From positions 18,508 to 82,507 of the forward strand of contig JANYHH010000067.1 in the NCBI GenBank assembly GCA_025359505.1: a stretch of DNA of 64,000 bases, given 5' to 3'. Below the pieces are notes generated by a model that saw only the letters and a program-made list of their open reading frames with translations, searched no databases and was not told the DNA's origin. Position 1 is the first letter of the stretch. The number at the start of each line of letters is the position of its first letter. Source of the DNA: Deinococcales bacterium (lineage in GTDB: Bacteria > Deinococcota > Deinococci > Deinococcales > JAAFIG01). Positions 25,809 to 35,058 of this stretch are shown one piece after another. Position numbers and translations under genes: made by a program.

Positions 25809-26912
25809 TTAGCTTTCCGCTGCGAACGCTGCCGGGTCAACCCCGTGATTGATCCACGTTGCTGCGTCTCGAGCGGTCGTGACATCTGGTGGGACGCGAA
25901 TCATGTATTGCCTTTGCGTACTCGGGCAGGTCATGCTGAGCAATTGAATTGGCTCAACGTCTACATCGCGTTCAATGCGGTGAAGCGCGTATTCGCGCCA
26001 CTCATCGCGCTTCACCGCGTTAAGGTCTCGAGCAATCGCGTCGTAACCAACGGTTTCAATGATAAGGCGTCTGATCTCGGCGTTTTCCTCGTCAAGTAGC
26101 CACTCGGCTTTCCAGTGCGTCGTATGCACGTGGTAACGCACGTTCTCGAGCGTCACGCCGCCCAGCGCCCAGACGCTCCAACCGTCCGCGTATTGTACGG
26201 CAGGTTCGCCATCTGCGTGTATCACTGGCTCCAGCGCAGTGTTCCAGCGAATCGCAATTGGGGCGCGACTAATCAGTACCGTGTCGTCAAAAGGAATCAT
26301 CCAGCCCGCGCCCGCCTTAACATATTCTTTGCAAGCCTCGAGTTTGTCGTGTGCATTGGCATCGTATTGCACGCCGATCTCGGCGCAAAAGTCGTAATAC
26401 CCATAGGTGTACGCGTCCATATGCGACATATACCAGAGTGAATCTCCGAACGTAGTCTCAAGTTCAAGCTCGAGCGAAATCTCGAGCGAACTCCGAAGTG
26501 AATTCGTGACTGCACCTAAGATTGAACTCCCAAGCGAAGCCCCGAGCGAACTCCCGAGCGAAAAACGGAGCGATCCTAGGAGAGTACGCCGGATTGAAGT
26601 TCCGAGCGAAGTCTCGAGCGAATCATGGAGCGAAGTCTCAAGCGAATCATTGAGTTCATCCCCGAGTTCGCTTGGGTGTAAACTGTTCTTAAGTGCTGAA
26701 AATCCCAGCGCCCACGTCATCGGCGAATCAAACCAGATGACTGTGGGTGCGTCTTTGCCGATGAAGCTGTACATTCGCCGGATCGCAGCCTCGGCTCGTG
26801 GCTCATCGGTACTTGTCGCACTGCCCACGTTGAACCAGAATTTCTTCACTTCCAACAACCGAGCATCCTGCGCGGGTGTGAGCGCTTCAATCACGAACGG
26901 GCGCCCACCCAT
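25809..26912 (-). CDS. DUF6745-like protein with serine-leucine repeat stretch
   Basis: A 367-aa protein. Residues about 85-150 are tetrad-like repeats (SLETSLHDSLETSLGTS, SLGSSLGASLGSS and so on) encoded by repeating GAGCGAA-type DNA at 26455-26660 on the plus strand. After the repeat comes a soluble domain rich in Trp and Tyr (YADGWSVWALGGV, WKAEWLLDEENAEIRRLI). The layout resembles DUF6745 proteins, which carry similar xSLx or xSVx repeats; their function is unknown. The start overlaps the small partner's 3' end by 26 nt. Confidence 0.6.
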   Translation of the reverse strand: MGGRPFVIEALTPAQDARLLEVKKFWFNVGSATSTDEPRAEAAIRRMYSFIGKDAPTVIWFDSPMTWALGFSALKNSLHPSELGDELNDSLETSLHDSLETSLGTSIRRTLLGSLRFSLGSSLGASLGSSILGAVTNSLRSSLEISLELELETTFGDSLWYMSHMDAYTYGYYDFCAEIGVQYDANAHDKLEACKEYVKAGAGWMIPFDDTVLISRAPIAIRWNTALEPVIHADGEPAVQYADGWSVWALGGVTLENVRYHVHTTHWKAEWLLDEENAEIRRLIIETVGYDAIARDLNAVKRDEWREYALHRIERDVDVEPIQLLSMTCPSTQRQYMIRVPPDVTTARDAATWINHGVDPAAFAAES

Positions 26913-27192
26913 CTGGGCGATACTCGCGTTGAATCCTCACCGCGTAGTCCCCTTGAGGGATGACCAGTGCGGCGTGCTCATCGTGCGATAGCACCGCGTT
27001 GTCACTCGAGACGCGCAGGTACGTCGTGCCGTCCCACTCGAGCAACGCAGCTTTGCCGCTCGTGATGCGGTGGCCATGCCCCGTGACTTTGCCCAACGCG
27101 AGCGTCAAATGCTCGAGCGGCGCGGCGGTGCTTGGAATGGCGAGGGGTGAGAGGATGACATCTCCTTGGCGGACATTGACAATGTTTTTCAC
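26887..27192 (-). CDS. Small partner protein of the DUF6745-like gene
   Basis: A 101-aa protein. It opens NVRQGDVILSPLAIP and then carries GKVTGHGHRI and HDEHAALVIPQGDY. From memory, small proteins of this type sit beside DUF6745 genes in several phyla, with unknown role. GTG 27192 has GAAGGAG 6 nt upstream, so it uses a ribosome site unlike most of its neighbours. It is the first gene of the two-gene unit. Confidence 0.6.
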   Translation of the reverse strand: MKNIVNVRQGDVILSPLAIPSTAAPLEHLTLALGKVTGHGHRITSGKAALLEWDGTTYLRVSSDNAVLSHDEHAALVIPQGDYAVRIQREYRPDGWAPVRD

Positions 27193-27672
27193 GCGACTCC
27201 TTCGTTGGTTAAGATCTGATTGAACCCAAACAACTCCCAGCGAATTCTTTTACCGTTTCAATCAACTCTGGCGTCGTGACTGCGTGCGAATTAAGCTTGT
27301 TTTTCAATATACTCTCCTAGGCGATAGCGCTCGGTGCGCGGCGGTGGCCGATGGTGCGGTGACTTGCGCCACCCTGCCAAGCCCTTCGATTTTCTTGGCG
27401 GGTCATGCCGCTGCTCGGCTGATGTCGGTGTCAGCGCCGATCATCAAATTTCCTTAGAGTGCTTGCATCTAAAAACCTCCAAATGGGTTGCCCACACGCG
27501 GTATTCCCAAGACCCGTTTCAATAGAATATGCGTCTCATGCGATTCGCGTTGCTTCTGCATACACGCTACAAAAACCTCGCCTCGAACATCTTGGGACGC
27601 GTGATGGCAGTAAGCTGGAAATAATCGGATAAGAGGGTCTCAGTGGCATGCCTCTACGTCGACCACCTGCGT
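27193..27672. other. 480-bp gene-free stretch without CTCGAG
   Basis: No convincing gene. A 32-codon frame beginning at 27538 after TAGAAT is too short and unlike anything I know. CTCGAG is absent from about 27120 to 27825, unlike the surrounding DNA. It could be relatively recent foreign sequence next to the tRNA genes. Confidence 0.5.
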
Positions 27673-27701
27673 TTGACAGCCTTTGCCTGCGCTGGTACAC
27701 T
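27673..27701 (+). promoter_or_regulatory. Consensus-like promoter for the tRNA genes
   Basis: TTGACA at 27673-27678, a 17-bp spacer and TACACT at 27696-27701 make a strong sigma-70-type promoter. Transcription would start near 27708, about 37 nt before tRNA-Gln. Confidence 0.8.
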
Positions 27702-27744
27702 CCTCGTCGCTCGACAAGCCGTTTTCGAGTCAAGTTGTGTGCGT

Positions 27745-27818
27745 TGGGGAATCGTCTAACGGCAGGACGACGGTCTCTGAATCCGTTAATCAAGGTTCGA
27801 ATCCTTGTTCCCCAGCCA
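27745..27818 (+). tRNA. tRNA-Gln (CTG anticodon)
   Basis: The 74-nt cloverleaf has acceptor arms TGGGGAA (27745-27751) and TTCCCCA (27808-27814), T-loop GTTCGAATC and encoded CCA at 27816-27818. The anticodon loop CTCTGAA gives CTG (27777-27779), reading CAG. The anticodon stem has a T-T closing pair, which is common in tRNA-Gln. Promoter 27673-27701 lies upstream and tRNA-Glu follows after 50 nt. Confidence 0.95.
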
Positions 27819-27868
27819 CAAACACGCTCGAGATCCTTGTCCAAGCCTCGAATGTGTAGAAATCAGAC

Positions 27869-27945
<77 letters not shown>

Positions 27946-27947
27946 AG

Positions 27948-27980
27948 GAAAACCCGCGTGTGAAGCGCGGGTTTTCTATT
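27948..27980 (+). terminator. Intrinsic terminator of the tRNA unit
   Basis: GAAAACCCGCG (27948-27958) and CGCGGGTTTTC (27966-27976) form an 11-bp stem with a 7-nt loop, with the U-run inside the descending arm. It closes the tRNA-Gln/tRNA-Glu transcript directly after the CCA of tRNA-Glu. Confidence 0.88.
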
Positions 27981-28138
27981 GACTGCCACGTGTTTCTCGA
28001 GGCGTCTGGACTTCCCGTGTCCTCGAGATCGGCGTACTGATAACGGCATGATTCGGTTAACTCACGCTTACATCACAGACGCACTGAATTGCGACTAATT
28101 CTTACTCTGAAGTTACCGAACTCAGTAAACTGCTGGGC

Positions 28139-29176
28139 ATGAAAACCTCGAGCAGCGAAGCCTTCACCTTCGATGACGTGCTGATCCTGCCCGCGCCGCA
28201 CAGCCGCGTCAAATCGCGCAAAGAGGTCAGCACCGCGATGCAGTGCGGGCCGTTCAAATTGGAACTGCCGATCTTCACCGCCAGCATGGCGGTCTTCGAT
28301 ACGGATTACGCGGGCACTGGCGCTCCGAACTCCACGTTTGCTCGAGCGGTCGCAGCGGCGGGCGGTGTGCATATCCAGTCGCGGGGGATGCCGCAAACCT
28401 CGTTTCACTCGAGGTTTGCGATGGTTTCAACATTGGCGGCCGAGGGTCTGCCCGTGGGGATCGCGGTCGGGCTGGACGAGTACTTTGAGCACAAGGCTGT
28501 GCTGATGGCGCTGAACGGCGTCATCGTCAGCATCGACATTGCCAACGGTGCGATTATCGAAGACGAGGACGTGATCGACTGGCGCAACGAGCGCAATCTG
28601 CTGATGGTCGGTAACTTCGGCACGCCGAGGGCCGTGCAGCGTTTCGGCGGCGCGATGCAGCGCCTGATTCAAAAATACAGCGTTGGCAGCGGCAGCGCTT
28701 GCACGACGCGGGGCGTCACGGGCATCGGCAGCCCGAACGCGTGGCTGGTCGAGCAGGTCAGCGGCAACAGCAGCCACTGGCTGTGCATTGATGGTGGCAT
28801 CAAAGGCACGGCTGATTTCTGCAAAGCCGTGGCGCTCGGGGCTGATCTGGTGATGACGGGGCGACCGTTCAGCGCGGCCAATGAGACCTGCTCACCGATC
28901 TTTGAAACTTCTGCTGGGCGCTTCAAAGAGTATTTCGGCATGGCCAGCGCAAGGGCCAAGGGCAACACGGAGTTCGTCGAGGGCGCTCAGGGTCGCGTGC
29001 GCTTTGAAGAGGAAACCGTCGCGCAGGTCTTCAAAGTTTTCGAGCAGGCGCTTCGCAGCGCGATGAGTTATGTTGACGCGCTGACCTTAGACGAGTACCG
29101 CCGCAAAGCCGAGGTGATTCGCGTGACGAGCAGCACGCAGCTCGAGAATTCGACGCGCTTAGATGCGGGCGTTTGA
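28139..29176 (+). CDS. GMP reductase/IMP dehydrogenase-family enzyme, CBS-free
   Basis: A 345-aa (beta/alpha)8 enzyme of the IMPDH/GMPR family without a CBS pair. It opens with FTFDDVLILPAPHSRV and has the catalytic-Cys loop GSGSACTTRGVTG near residue 188 and CIDGGIKGTADFCKA downstream. The lack of CBS domains and the TTRxxTG loop suggest GMP reductase (GMP to IMP) rather than IMPDH. TAAACT is 7 nt before ATG 28139. It stands alone. Confidence 0.85.
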   Translation: MKTSSSEAFTFDDVLILPAPHSRVKSRKEVSTAMQCGPFKLELPIFTASMAVFDTDYAGTGAPNSTFARAVAAAGGVHIQSRGMPQTSFHSRFAMVSTLAAEGLPVGIAVGLDEYFEHKAVLMALNGVIVSIDIANGAIIEDEDVIDWRNERNLLMVGNFGTPRAVQRFGGAMQRLIQKYSVGSGSACTTRGVTGIGSPNAWLVEQVSGNSSHWLCIDGGIKGTADFCKAVALGADLVMTGRPFSAANETCSPIFETSAGRFKEYFGMASARAKGNTEFVEGAQGRVRFEEETVAQVFKVFEQALRSAMSYVDALTLDEYRRKAEVIRVTSSTQLENSTRLDAGV

Positions 29177-29202
29177 CCGACTCGAGATCACGCTGGTTGG
29201 GA

Positions 29203-29991
29203 TTACTTCGCGGGTAAAAAGCCCCATTTCAGCAGAATCGCCTGACCTTCGCTGCCGCGCACGAAGTCCACGAACGCTTGCGCGGCAGCGGTATTACTCG
29301 AGGCTTTCAGCGTGCCAATCGGGTACGAGGCGACGATGTTGTAGCGCGTGGGAATGGCGATTTGAATGACGCTCGGTGCGAGGATCGGTGTGACATCGGT
29401 GGTGTAGACCACGCCCGCGTCGGCTTCGCCGAGTTGGACTTTCAGCGCGACTTGCCGGACATTGGTTTCCTCGGAGACGACGTTTTTCAGCACGTTGGCG
29501 GCGTAGTTCGCGCCGTAGGCTTTGGACTGCTCGAGGTTCGCAAACACTTGGCGGGCGTAGCCGCCGACCGGCACGGTCTTATCGGCGATGACCAACTTGA
29601 TGCCCGCTTTTGCCAAGTCGCTCAGCGTTTTGACGTTGCCTGCACCTTTTTTGGGGACGATTACGACCAGACGGTTCTTGGTGAAGATGCCCGCGCCCAC
29701 AACCAAGCCAGACTTGACGAGCGGGTCAAACTGAGCGGCGTTGGCACTGGCGTAGACATCAGCTCTCGCACCGTTCTCGAGCTGCGTGCGAAGGATTTGC
29801 GAACCAGCGAACTGAAAGCTGGTTTTGCCGCCTGTTTTGGCATCGAACGACTTGCCGATTTCCGTGAAACTATCGGACAAGCTGGCGGCGGCGAAGACCG
29901 TCAGGTTCGCGCCAGTTTGACTCGAGGCGGGTTGGCTGGCCAGTGCGATGGTCAGCGCGATGGGCAGCGCGAAGATCTGGGTGCGACGCAT
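29203..29991 (-). CDS. modA: Molybdate ABC transporter substrate-binding protein
   Basis: A 262-aa periplasmic protein with a Sec signal (ASQPASSQ) and the ModA opening LTVFAAASLSDSFTEIG, plus FQFAGSQILRTQLENGA and VYTTDVTPI, which line the oxyanion pocket. It should bind molybdate or tungstate. The permease and ATPase genes modB and modC are not adjacent, so partners must be elsewhere. AGGAG precedes the ATG, so this gene uses a normal leader. Confidence 0.92.
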   Translation of the reverse strand: MRRTQIFALPIALTIALASQPASSQTGANLTVFAAASLSDSFTEIGKSFDAKTGGKTSFQFAGSQILRTQLENGARADVYASANAAQFDPLVKSGLVVGAGIFTKNRLVVIVPKKGAGNVKTLSDLAKAGIKLVIADKTVPVGGYARQVFANLEQSKAYGANYAANVLKNVVSEETNVRQVALKVQLGEADAGVVYTTDVTPILAPSVIQIAIPTRYNIVASYPIGTLKASSNTAAAQAFVDFVRGSEGQAILLKWGFLPAK

Positions 29992-30076
29992 GGCACTCCT
30001 GTGTAGCTCGAGGGTCGATTGAGTTTTGCCCTCGAGCTGCGGGCGTTGACCAACTCGCAGAGATTTGAGATTTTGA

Positions 30077-30517
30077 TTACAGACTGAAACTCGCGCCAGC
30101 GCGGATGCGCCAACCGAGTGGATCGCTGAGCAACACGCCGCCCTCGAGAAACGCGCTCAGCCCAAGAATCAGGCTGTAACGCAGTCCGCCGACCGCGCCG
30201 ACACTGAAACTGGAATTGGACAGCGCGAAGTTGACTTGCGGCCCGCCGTAAACCGTGACAATGCCCAGATTGACCGTGCCCAGCACAGCCGCTCCCAAAC
30301 TGACGACGGCGCTCGAGCCGAGGTCGAGATTGCCTTCCAAGCGGGCGTCCACGCCGATGAACAGCGCTTTCACGACGTCGTTCGCGCCGACCATCAGGCT
30401 GAATTGCGGCGTGGGGCCGTTCGTCAAACCAATCGCCGCGCCGACGGTGAAGCGCTGCGCGTGGCCGGTGCAGCTCAGGGCGATGATGGAAGCGAGGATG
30501 ATCAGAAGTTTTTTCAT
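30077..30517 (-). CDS. Exported beta-barrel-like protein, unknown role
   Basis: A 146-aa protein with a signal peptide (LLIILASIIALSCTGHAQ). The Cys at about residue 16 could be a lipobox, but AxA cleavage is equally likely. The mature part is short alternating hydrophobic strands rich in Gly and ending in a Phe-Ser-Leu, reminiscent of small outer-membrane barrels. AAAGGA lies before the ATG. Family unknown. Confidence 0.6.
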   Translation of the reverse strand: MKKLLIILASIIALSCTGHAQRFTVGAAIGLTNGPTPQFSLMVGANDVVKALFIGVDARLEGNLDLGSSAVVSLGAAVLGTVNLGIVTVYGGPQVNFALSNSSFSVGAVGGLRYSLILGLSAFLEGGVLLSDPLGWRIRAGASFSL

Positions 30518-30639
30518 GGGTTAAATCCTTTCAAACTTCGCCCTCGAGCCGCTTGTCACGAGCCTCGAGCGCTGCGTCCTGTGGTGACGATAGCAGGAAT
30601 TGGAGTTGGAGCGCTGCGGGGTTTGTCGCGTAGCCCGTC

Positions 30640-30695
30640 TTGACAGTCGGTTGACCCGCGTTCTATTGTTGCAAACGCTTATCTAAACGTTTGCA
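30640..30695 (+). promoter_or_regulatory. LacI-type operator with promoter upstream of the sugar regulator
   Basis: TTGACA (30640-30645) and TATTGT (30664-30669) are separated by 18 bp. Directly downstream, TGCAAACG (30670-30677) and CGTTTGCA (30688-30695) form an 8-bp inverted repeat containing the AAACG half-sites usual for LacI/GalR operators. Bound repressor would block promoter clearance, so autoregulation of the following lacI-family gene is likely. Confidence 0.75.
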
Positions 30696-30750
30696 GAACC
30701 CTTGTGCGCCGCGTCTTTTTCGCGTCGCTCCTTTCGAAAGGAGTCAATTC

Positions 30751-31698
30751 GTGTTGCGCCGCCCGACCATCAAAGACGTTGCGAAGATCGCTGGGGTCAC
30801 GTATCCCACGGTTTCACGCGTGCTGTCGGGCAAGCCTTACGTCGCGCCCTTGACCCGCGAGCGCGTGATGCGGGCGATTGAGGACTTGGGCTACAAGCCT
30901 TCGGCGGCCGCCCGCAGCATGGTCACGCAGCGCACCTTCACCGTGGCGATGCTCGTGCCGCATCTGGCGGACGCCAATTTCGGAGCGCTGTTCGCGGGCG
31001 CGGAGCGCGAAGCGCGACTGCAAGGCTACAGCGTGCTCGTCACCGATTACGACGCGGCTCTGGAGCCGCACGGACTGCTCAGTGAACACCGCGTGGACGG
31101 CGCGATTTTCGTCGAACCCGAACGGGCGGCCACATTAGAGCCGCAAAGAATTGGCATTCCGAGCGTCGTGCTGGACGACGTGCCGGTCGATAACGTCGGC
31201 GGCGGAAAAGCACTGGCGGCGCACTTGCACGGTTTAGGACATCGGCGGGTCGCCTTGGTCGGCGGGCCAGCCGACGACCTACACGCCAGCGCTCGGCTCG
31301 AGGGGATTCGCTCCGTCTTCGCGGACGCGTCGTGGTTATCGGGCGATTGGGGCGCGGAAAGCGGTTATCGTTTGACGCCGCAAGCCTTGGCGCTGGGCGC
31401 GACCGCGATTCTCGGGGCGAATGACTTCAACGCCCTCGGGGTGCTGAGGGCGCTGTACGGGCTTGGTTTGAGTGCGCCGAACGACATCAGCGTCACGGGT
31501 TTTGACGACGCGCCGCTGGCTCAGTACTTCACGCCGCCGCTGACGACGGTTCATCAGCCGCTCGAGCATCAGGGCGAGCGGGCCGTGCGGGCGCTGTTAA
31601 ATAAGCTCGAGGGTCGCCCGGTCAGCGCGGCTCCGACGCAAACCTTGGAGATTGTCATCAGAGACTCCACGGGGCCACCAGCGCGGCGCGTACTATAA
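30751..31698 (+). CDS. LacI-family transcriptional regulator
   Basis: A 315-aa repressor. The N-terminal helix-turn-helix IKDVAKIAGVTYPTVSRVL is classical and the rest is a periplasmic-binding-protein-like sensor domain (VTGFDDAPLAQYFTPPLTTV near the end). GTG 30751 with AAAGGAG upstream was chosen; the longer frame starts inside the operator. It precedes a sugar ABC transporter and probably controls it. Its stop TAA lies inside a perfect TATAAT (31694-31699), which may be the transporter promoter; no clear -35 is visible. Confidence 0.92.
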   Translation: MLRRPTIKDVAKIAGVTYPTVSRVLSGKPYVAPLTRERVMRAIEDLGYKPSAAARSMVTQRTFTVAMLVPHLADANFGALFAGAEREARLQGYSVLVTDYDAALEPHGLLSEHRVDGAIFVEPERAATLEPQRIGIPSVVLDDVPVDNVGGGKALAAHLHGLGHRRVALVGGPADDLHASARLEGIRSVFADASWLSGDWGAESGYRLTPQALALGATAILGANDFNALGVLRALYGLGLSAPNDISVTGFDDAPLAQYFTPPLTTVHQPLEHQGERAVRALLNKLEGRPVSAAPTQTLEIVIRDSTGPPARRVL

Positions 31699-31799
31699 TC
31701 GGCAGCACTCACACAGTTCACTGTTTTCGGCTTGGCGTCTCACGGCGTCGCGGCATTCGCTCTCGCCCTAGTGTTTAGGAGAATGAAAAGGACGTACAC

Positions 31800-33137
31800 A
31801 TGAAACTCAAGCAAGGCATGATGTTGTTGATCGCAGGCGGTGCGGTGGCCGGTGCGATCGCGTTGGCGCAGGCATTCAACGAACCCAAGTACCAAGCCGC
31901 GCCGAAGGGCGAGATCACCTTGGAGTACTGGTCTTGGGTTCCAAAGATGGAAGAGCAGGCTGCGCTCTTCACGAAGCAGTACCCGAACATCAAGGTCAAA
32001 GTCGTCAATGTCGGGGCTGGGCAGTCGGGCACATACCCGAAGCTTCAGACGGCGATCAAGGCCGGTACGGGCGCTCCAGACGTGGCCCAAGTCGAGTTTG
32101 GTTACATCCCGTTCTTCGCCAGCACCGGTGGCTTGGCTGACCTGACCAAGTACTTGCCGAGCGATGCCAAGAACTACTTCGTGCCTTGGACATGGAGCCA
32201 AGTCTCGCAGGGTAAAGCCGTTTACGGCATCCCACAAGACCAAGGCCCGTTTGCGATGATTTACCGCAAAGACATTTTTGACAAGTACAAGATTGCTGTG
32301 CCAACCACGTGGAACGAGTACGAAGCGGCCGGCAAGAAGCTGTTTGAAGCCAGCGGCGGCAAGGTCAAAATTGGTAATTTCTTCAGCACCTTCGCCCCGT
32401 GGTTCACGGCGCTGGCGTGGGCCAACGGCGCTCAGTTCTGGAAGCTCAACACCGACGGCAGCTACACCCAGACCCTCAACAGCGCCGCCGCCAAGCAGGT
32501 CGCCAATTACTGGGGCCGCTTGCTCGAGAAGAAGTACGTCTCCACCTTGGGGGCTTTCAGCGCCGACTTCTGGAACGCCGTTTCCAAGGGCGAGGTCGCC
32601 ACGAGCATGGAAGCCGCGTGGGGAACGGGTTCGTTCGCTGGCAGCTTAGAGAAAAACCCGGGTGTCGGAGCCGAGTACCGCGTCGCGCCACTGCCACAGT
32701 GGAAGAAGGGCGGCACGGCCAGCGGCAACTGGGGCGGCAGCACAGCCGTCGTCACCACGCAATCCAAGAACCCAGAAGCAGCCGCGCTGTTTGCCTACTG
32801 GCTGATGAGCAGTAAAGCCAGCGTCGTGCAGGGTTGGAAAGGCGCGGGCGTGTTCCCAGCCGCTTCGGCCGGACTCGATCTGCCAGAGCTGTCGGACAAG
32901 ACCAGCAACCCCAGCAAATTCTTCGACGGTCAGAACGTCGCGGCTGTTTACAAAGAAGCCGGCAAAGGCGTCAACACGCGCTTCCAGTGGTCGCCATGGG
33001 CCCCAACTGTGGACGCCAGCTTCCAAAAGCAAATGGATTTGGCGGTCAACGGCAAGCAGAGCTTCGCCGACGCACTCGACAACTGGCAGGCCGAGACCCT
33101 GACCAAAGCCAAGGCTGACGGCTACAACGTCAAGTAA
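31800..33137 (+). CDS. Sugar ABC transporter substrate-binding protein 1
   Basis: A 445-aa extracellular binding protein (MalE/UgpB-like, family 1) with an N-terminal export signal ending about ALAQAF and the segment ITLEYWSWVPKMEEQAALF. AAAAGGA lies upstream of ATG 31800. Codon use is strongly biased and CTCGAG nearly absent (one copy), as expected for an abundant protein. The ligand is unknown, likely a carbohydrate. A strong hairpin follows the stop. Confidence 0.9.
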   Translation: MKLKQGMMLLIAGGAVAGAIALAQAFNEPKYQAAPKGEITLEYWSWVPKMEEQAALFTKQYPNIKVKVVNVGAGQSGTYPKLQTAIKAGTGAPDVAQVEFGYIPFFASTGGLADLTKYLPSDAKNYFVPWTWSQVSQGKAVYGIPQDQGPFAMIYRKDIFDKYKIAVPTTWNEYEAAGKKLFEASGGKVKIGNFFSTFAPWFTALAWANGAQFWKLNTDGSYTQTLNSAAAKQVANYWGRLLEKKYVSTLGAFSADFWNAVSKGEVATSMEAAWGTGSFAGSLEKNPGVGAEYRVAPLPQWKKGGTASGNWGGSTAVVTTQSKNPEAAALFAYWLMSSKASVVQGWKGAGVFPAASAGLDLPELSDKTSNPSKFFDGQNVAAVYKEAGKGVNTRFQWSPWAPTVDASFQKQMDLAVNGKQSFADALDNWQAETLTKAKADGYNVK

Positions 33138-33145
33138 AGCTGTTC

Positions 33146-33184
33146 GGCTCGAGGGGTGGGGCTTGAAGCCTCGTCCCTCGAGCC
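33146..33184 (+). terminator. Intercistronic hairpin after the binding-protein gene
   Basis: GGCTCGAGGG (33146-33155) and CCCTCGAGCC (33175-33184) make a 10-bp perfect stem with an inner small hairpin (GGCTTGAAGCC). No T-run follows, so it more likely stabilises the upstream mRNA or reduces readthrough into the permease genes, as the malE-malF spacer does in enteric bacteria. Confidence 0.65.
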
Positions 33185-33252
33185 TCGCGGACTTACTGGT
33201 TTGACCTGTTGATGCTCGAGCCTTCACGCTCGAGGGCGGAGACTGACAACAC

Positions 33253-34128
33253 ATGAAAAACAATCGGTTGACCCCTTATTTGTTCCTCGCGCCGTTTTTA
33301 CTGGCGTTCAGCTTATTTTTTATTTTGCCCGTACTGTACTCGGTGTACCTGAGTTTCTTAACGAGGGTACGCAATGGCTTCGCGCCGCCGACTGAGGTCT
33401 TTGGCGGTTTCGCCAATTACGCAAGGGTTTTCACCGATGGCGATTTTCTAGCTTCGTTTTTCAATATCTTTTTGTTCGGCGCGATCCAAGTACCGCTGAT
33501 GCTGATCTTCGCCACGGCCTTCGCACTGATTATCGATGAAACGCAGGGCTGGCTGAGCAAGGTTTTTCGCACCGCGATTTACATCCCGTACACCATTCCC
33601 GGCGTGATCGCGGGCTTGCTGTGGGGCTTTTTGTACAGTAGGAATTTGTCACCGCTGAATTACCTGCTCAGCAACAATGGTGGCACACCCGTAAATTTCT
33701 TAGACTCGAGCCTGCTGCTGTTCTCGATTGGCAACATCGTCACGTGGACATGGACGGGTTACAACTCGGTCACGCTCTACGCGAATCTGCAAAACGTCTC
33801 CCGCGAACTGTACGAGGCGGCCGCGATTGACGGAGCGACCGGCTGGAACGTCGTGCGTTACATCAAACTGCCGCTCCTTCGCCCAGCGCTGATGTTGACG
33901 CTGATTTTCAGCGTGATCGGCACGGCGCAGATTTTCAGTGAACCGTTCGTATTGCGCGGCATTGGGTTCGTGCCAGTCAACATCACGCCCAACACGTACA
34001 TTTACCAGATCGCCTCGCAAGACGCCAATTACTCGTATGCGGCTGCATTGGCGGTCGTGCTGGCACTGGTGACGTTCGCGTTCAGCGCCTTTTTCTTACG
34101 GTACGTCAACAGGAGCCAAAGCGTATGA
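33253..34128 (+). CDS. Sugar ABC transporter permease, MalF type
   Basis: A 291-aa permease with six helices and the EAA loop [21 protein letters not shown]. It starts after a 115-bp spacer containing the hairpin and overlaps the next permease by 4 nt (ATGA). It forms one half of the import channel with the MalG-type partner. No ATPase gene is in the operon, so a shared MsiK/UgpC-like ATPase elsewhere is implied. Confidence 0.92.
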   Translation: MKNNRLTPYLFLAPFLLAFSLFFILPVLYSVYLSFLTRVRNGFAPPTEVFGGFANYARVFTDGDFLASFFNIFLFGAIQVPLMLIFATAFALIIDETQGWLSKVFRTAIYIPYTIPGVIAGLLWGFLYSRNLSPLNYLLSNNGGTPVNFLDSSLLLFSIGNIVTWTWTGYNSVTLYANLQNVSRELYEAAAIDGATGWNVVRYIKLPLLRPALMLTLIFSVIGTAQIFSEPFVLRGIGFVPVNITPNTYIYQIASQDANYSYAAALAVVLALVTFAFSAFFLRYVNRSQSV

Positions 34129-35018
34129 CCCAAGAGCCGATGACCCTGCCCGTCGCTGTAACGCGCCCAGTGAAACCGGCCGTGAAACGCAACTCGCCTT
34201 GGCTGGCCGTCGTGATGGTTTTGGCGCTGATGTACTTTTTACTGCCGCTGTATTGGGTACTGGTCAGCATCACCAAGGACAACTCGCAGCTCAATACGAC
34301 GTTTGGCTTGTGGTTCGCGCAGCCTTGGCACTTATGGGAAAACATTGTGCAGCTCGGCACGCAAGACGGCGGCATCTTTTACCGCTGGATGCTGAACAGC
34401 TTCTTCTACAGCTTCTCGAGCGGTGCTTTGGCCACGATGTCGGCTGCCATGGCTGGGTACGCGTTCTCAAAGTTTAACTTCGCTGGGCGCGGCTGGATTT
34501 TCAGCGTGATCCTCGGGACGATCATGGTTCCGTCGACCGCGCTGACACTACCGATCTTTTTGCTGATCAATAACATTGGTCTGGCCAACACGCCTTGGGC
34601 GGTAATTTTGCCGCAGATGGTCAATCCATTTGGACTGTATTTGATGCGCGTGTTCTGGGATAACGGCTTTCCAACCGAGTTGATCGAAGCCGCGAAGATC
34701 GACGGCGCGAGCGACTGGCGGATTTTTTGGAGCATGGGCTTGCCCTTGGTGCGCGGTGGCTTAATCACGGTGTTTCTCTTCACCTTCGTGGCCGCTTGGA
34801 ATAACTTCTTCCTGCCGCTGGTGGTTTTGAACAACAACGAGCAATTCCCGTTGACGCTGGGCTTATCGGTCTGGAACAACACCAACACCGGGCGCACGCC
34901 GCAGTACACGATGATTATCTTGGGTGCGCTCGTCAGTATTCTGCCGCTATTAACCGCGTTTTTCACGCTAGGGCGCTACTGGCAGGGTGGACTGACGACT
35001 GGCGCGACGAAGGGCTAA
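34125..35018 (+). CDS. Sugar ABC transporter permease, MalG type
   Basis: A 297-aa permease with the EAA loop [21 protein letters not shown] near residue 185 and typical six-helix layout. The N-terminal 25 residues are a cytoplasmic Pro-rich extension. Its start overlaps the MalF-type stop (ATGA). Co-expressed with the two binding proteins that flank it. Confidence 0.92.
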   Translation: MTQEPMTLPVAVTRPVKPAVKRNSPWLAVVMVLALMYFLLPLYWVLVSITKDNSQLNTTFGLWFAQPWHLWENIVQLGTQDGGIFYRWMLNSFFYSFSSGALATMSAAMAGYAFSKFNFAGRGWIFSVILGTIMVPSTALTLPIFLLINNIGLANTPWAVILPQMVNPFGLYLMRVFWDNGFPTELIEAAKIDGASDWRIFWSMGLPLVRGGLITVFLFTFVAAWNNFFLPLVVLNNNEQFPLTLGLSVWNNTNTGRTPQYTMIILGALVSILPLLTAFFTLGRYWQGGLTTGATKG

Positions 35019-35058
35019 AACCTTTTCATTGCGTGAACTCGAGTAGATTAGTAGCTTC

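Noticed and set aside
26455..26660. CRISPR-like array suggested by repeating GAGCGAA units
   Set aside because: Units are short, degenerate and in frame with the Ser-Leu tetrads of a protein; there are no spacers.
27538..27630. Short frame after TAGAAT upstream of the tRNA genes
   Set aside because: Only about 31 codons, 9-nt spacing and no similarity that I know; not enough to call.
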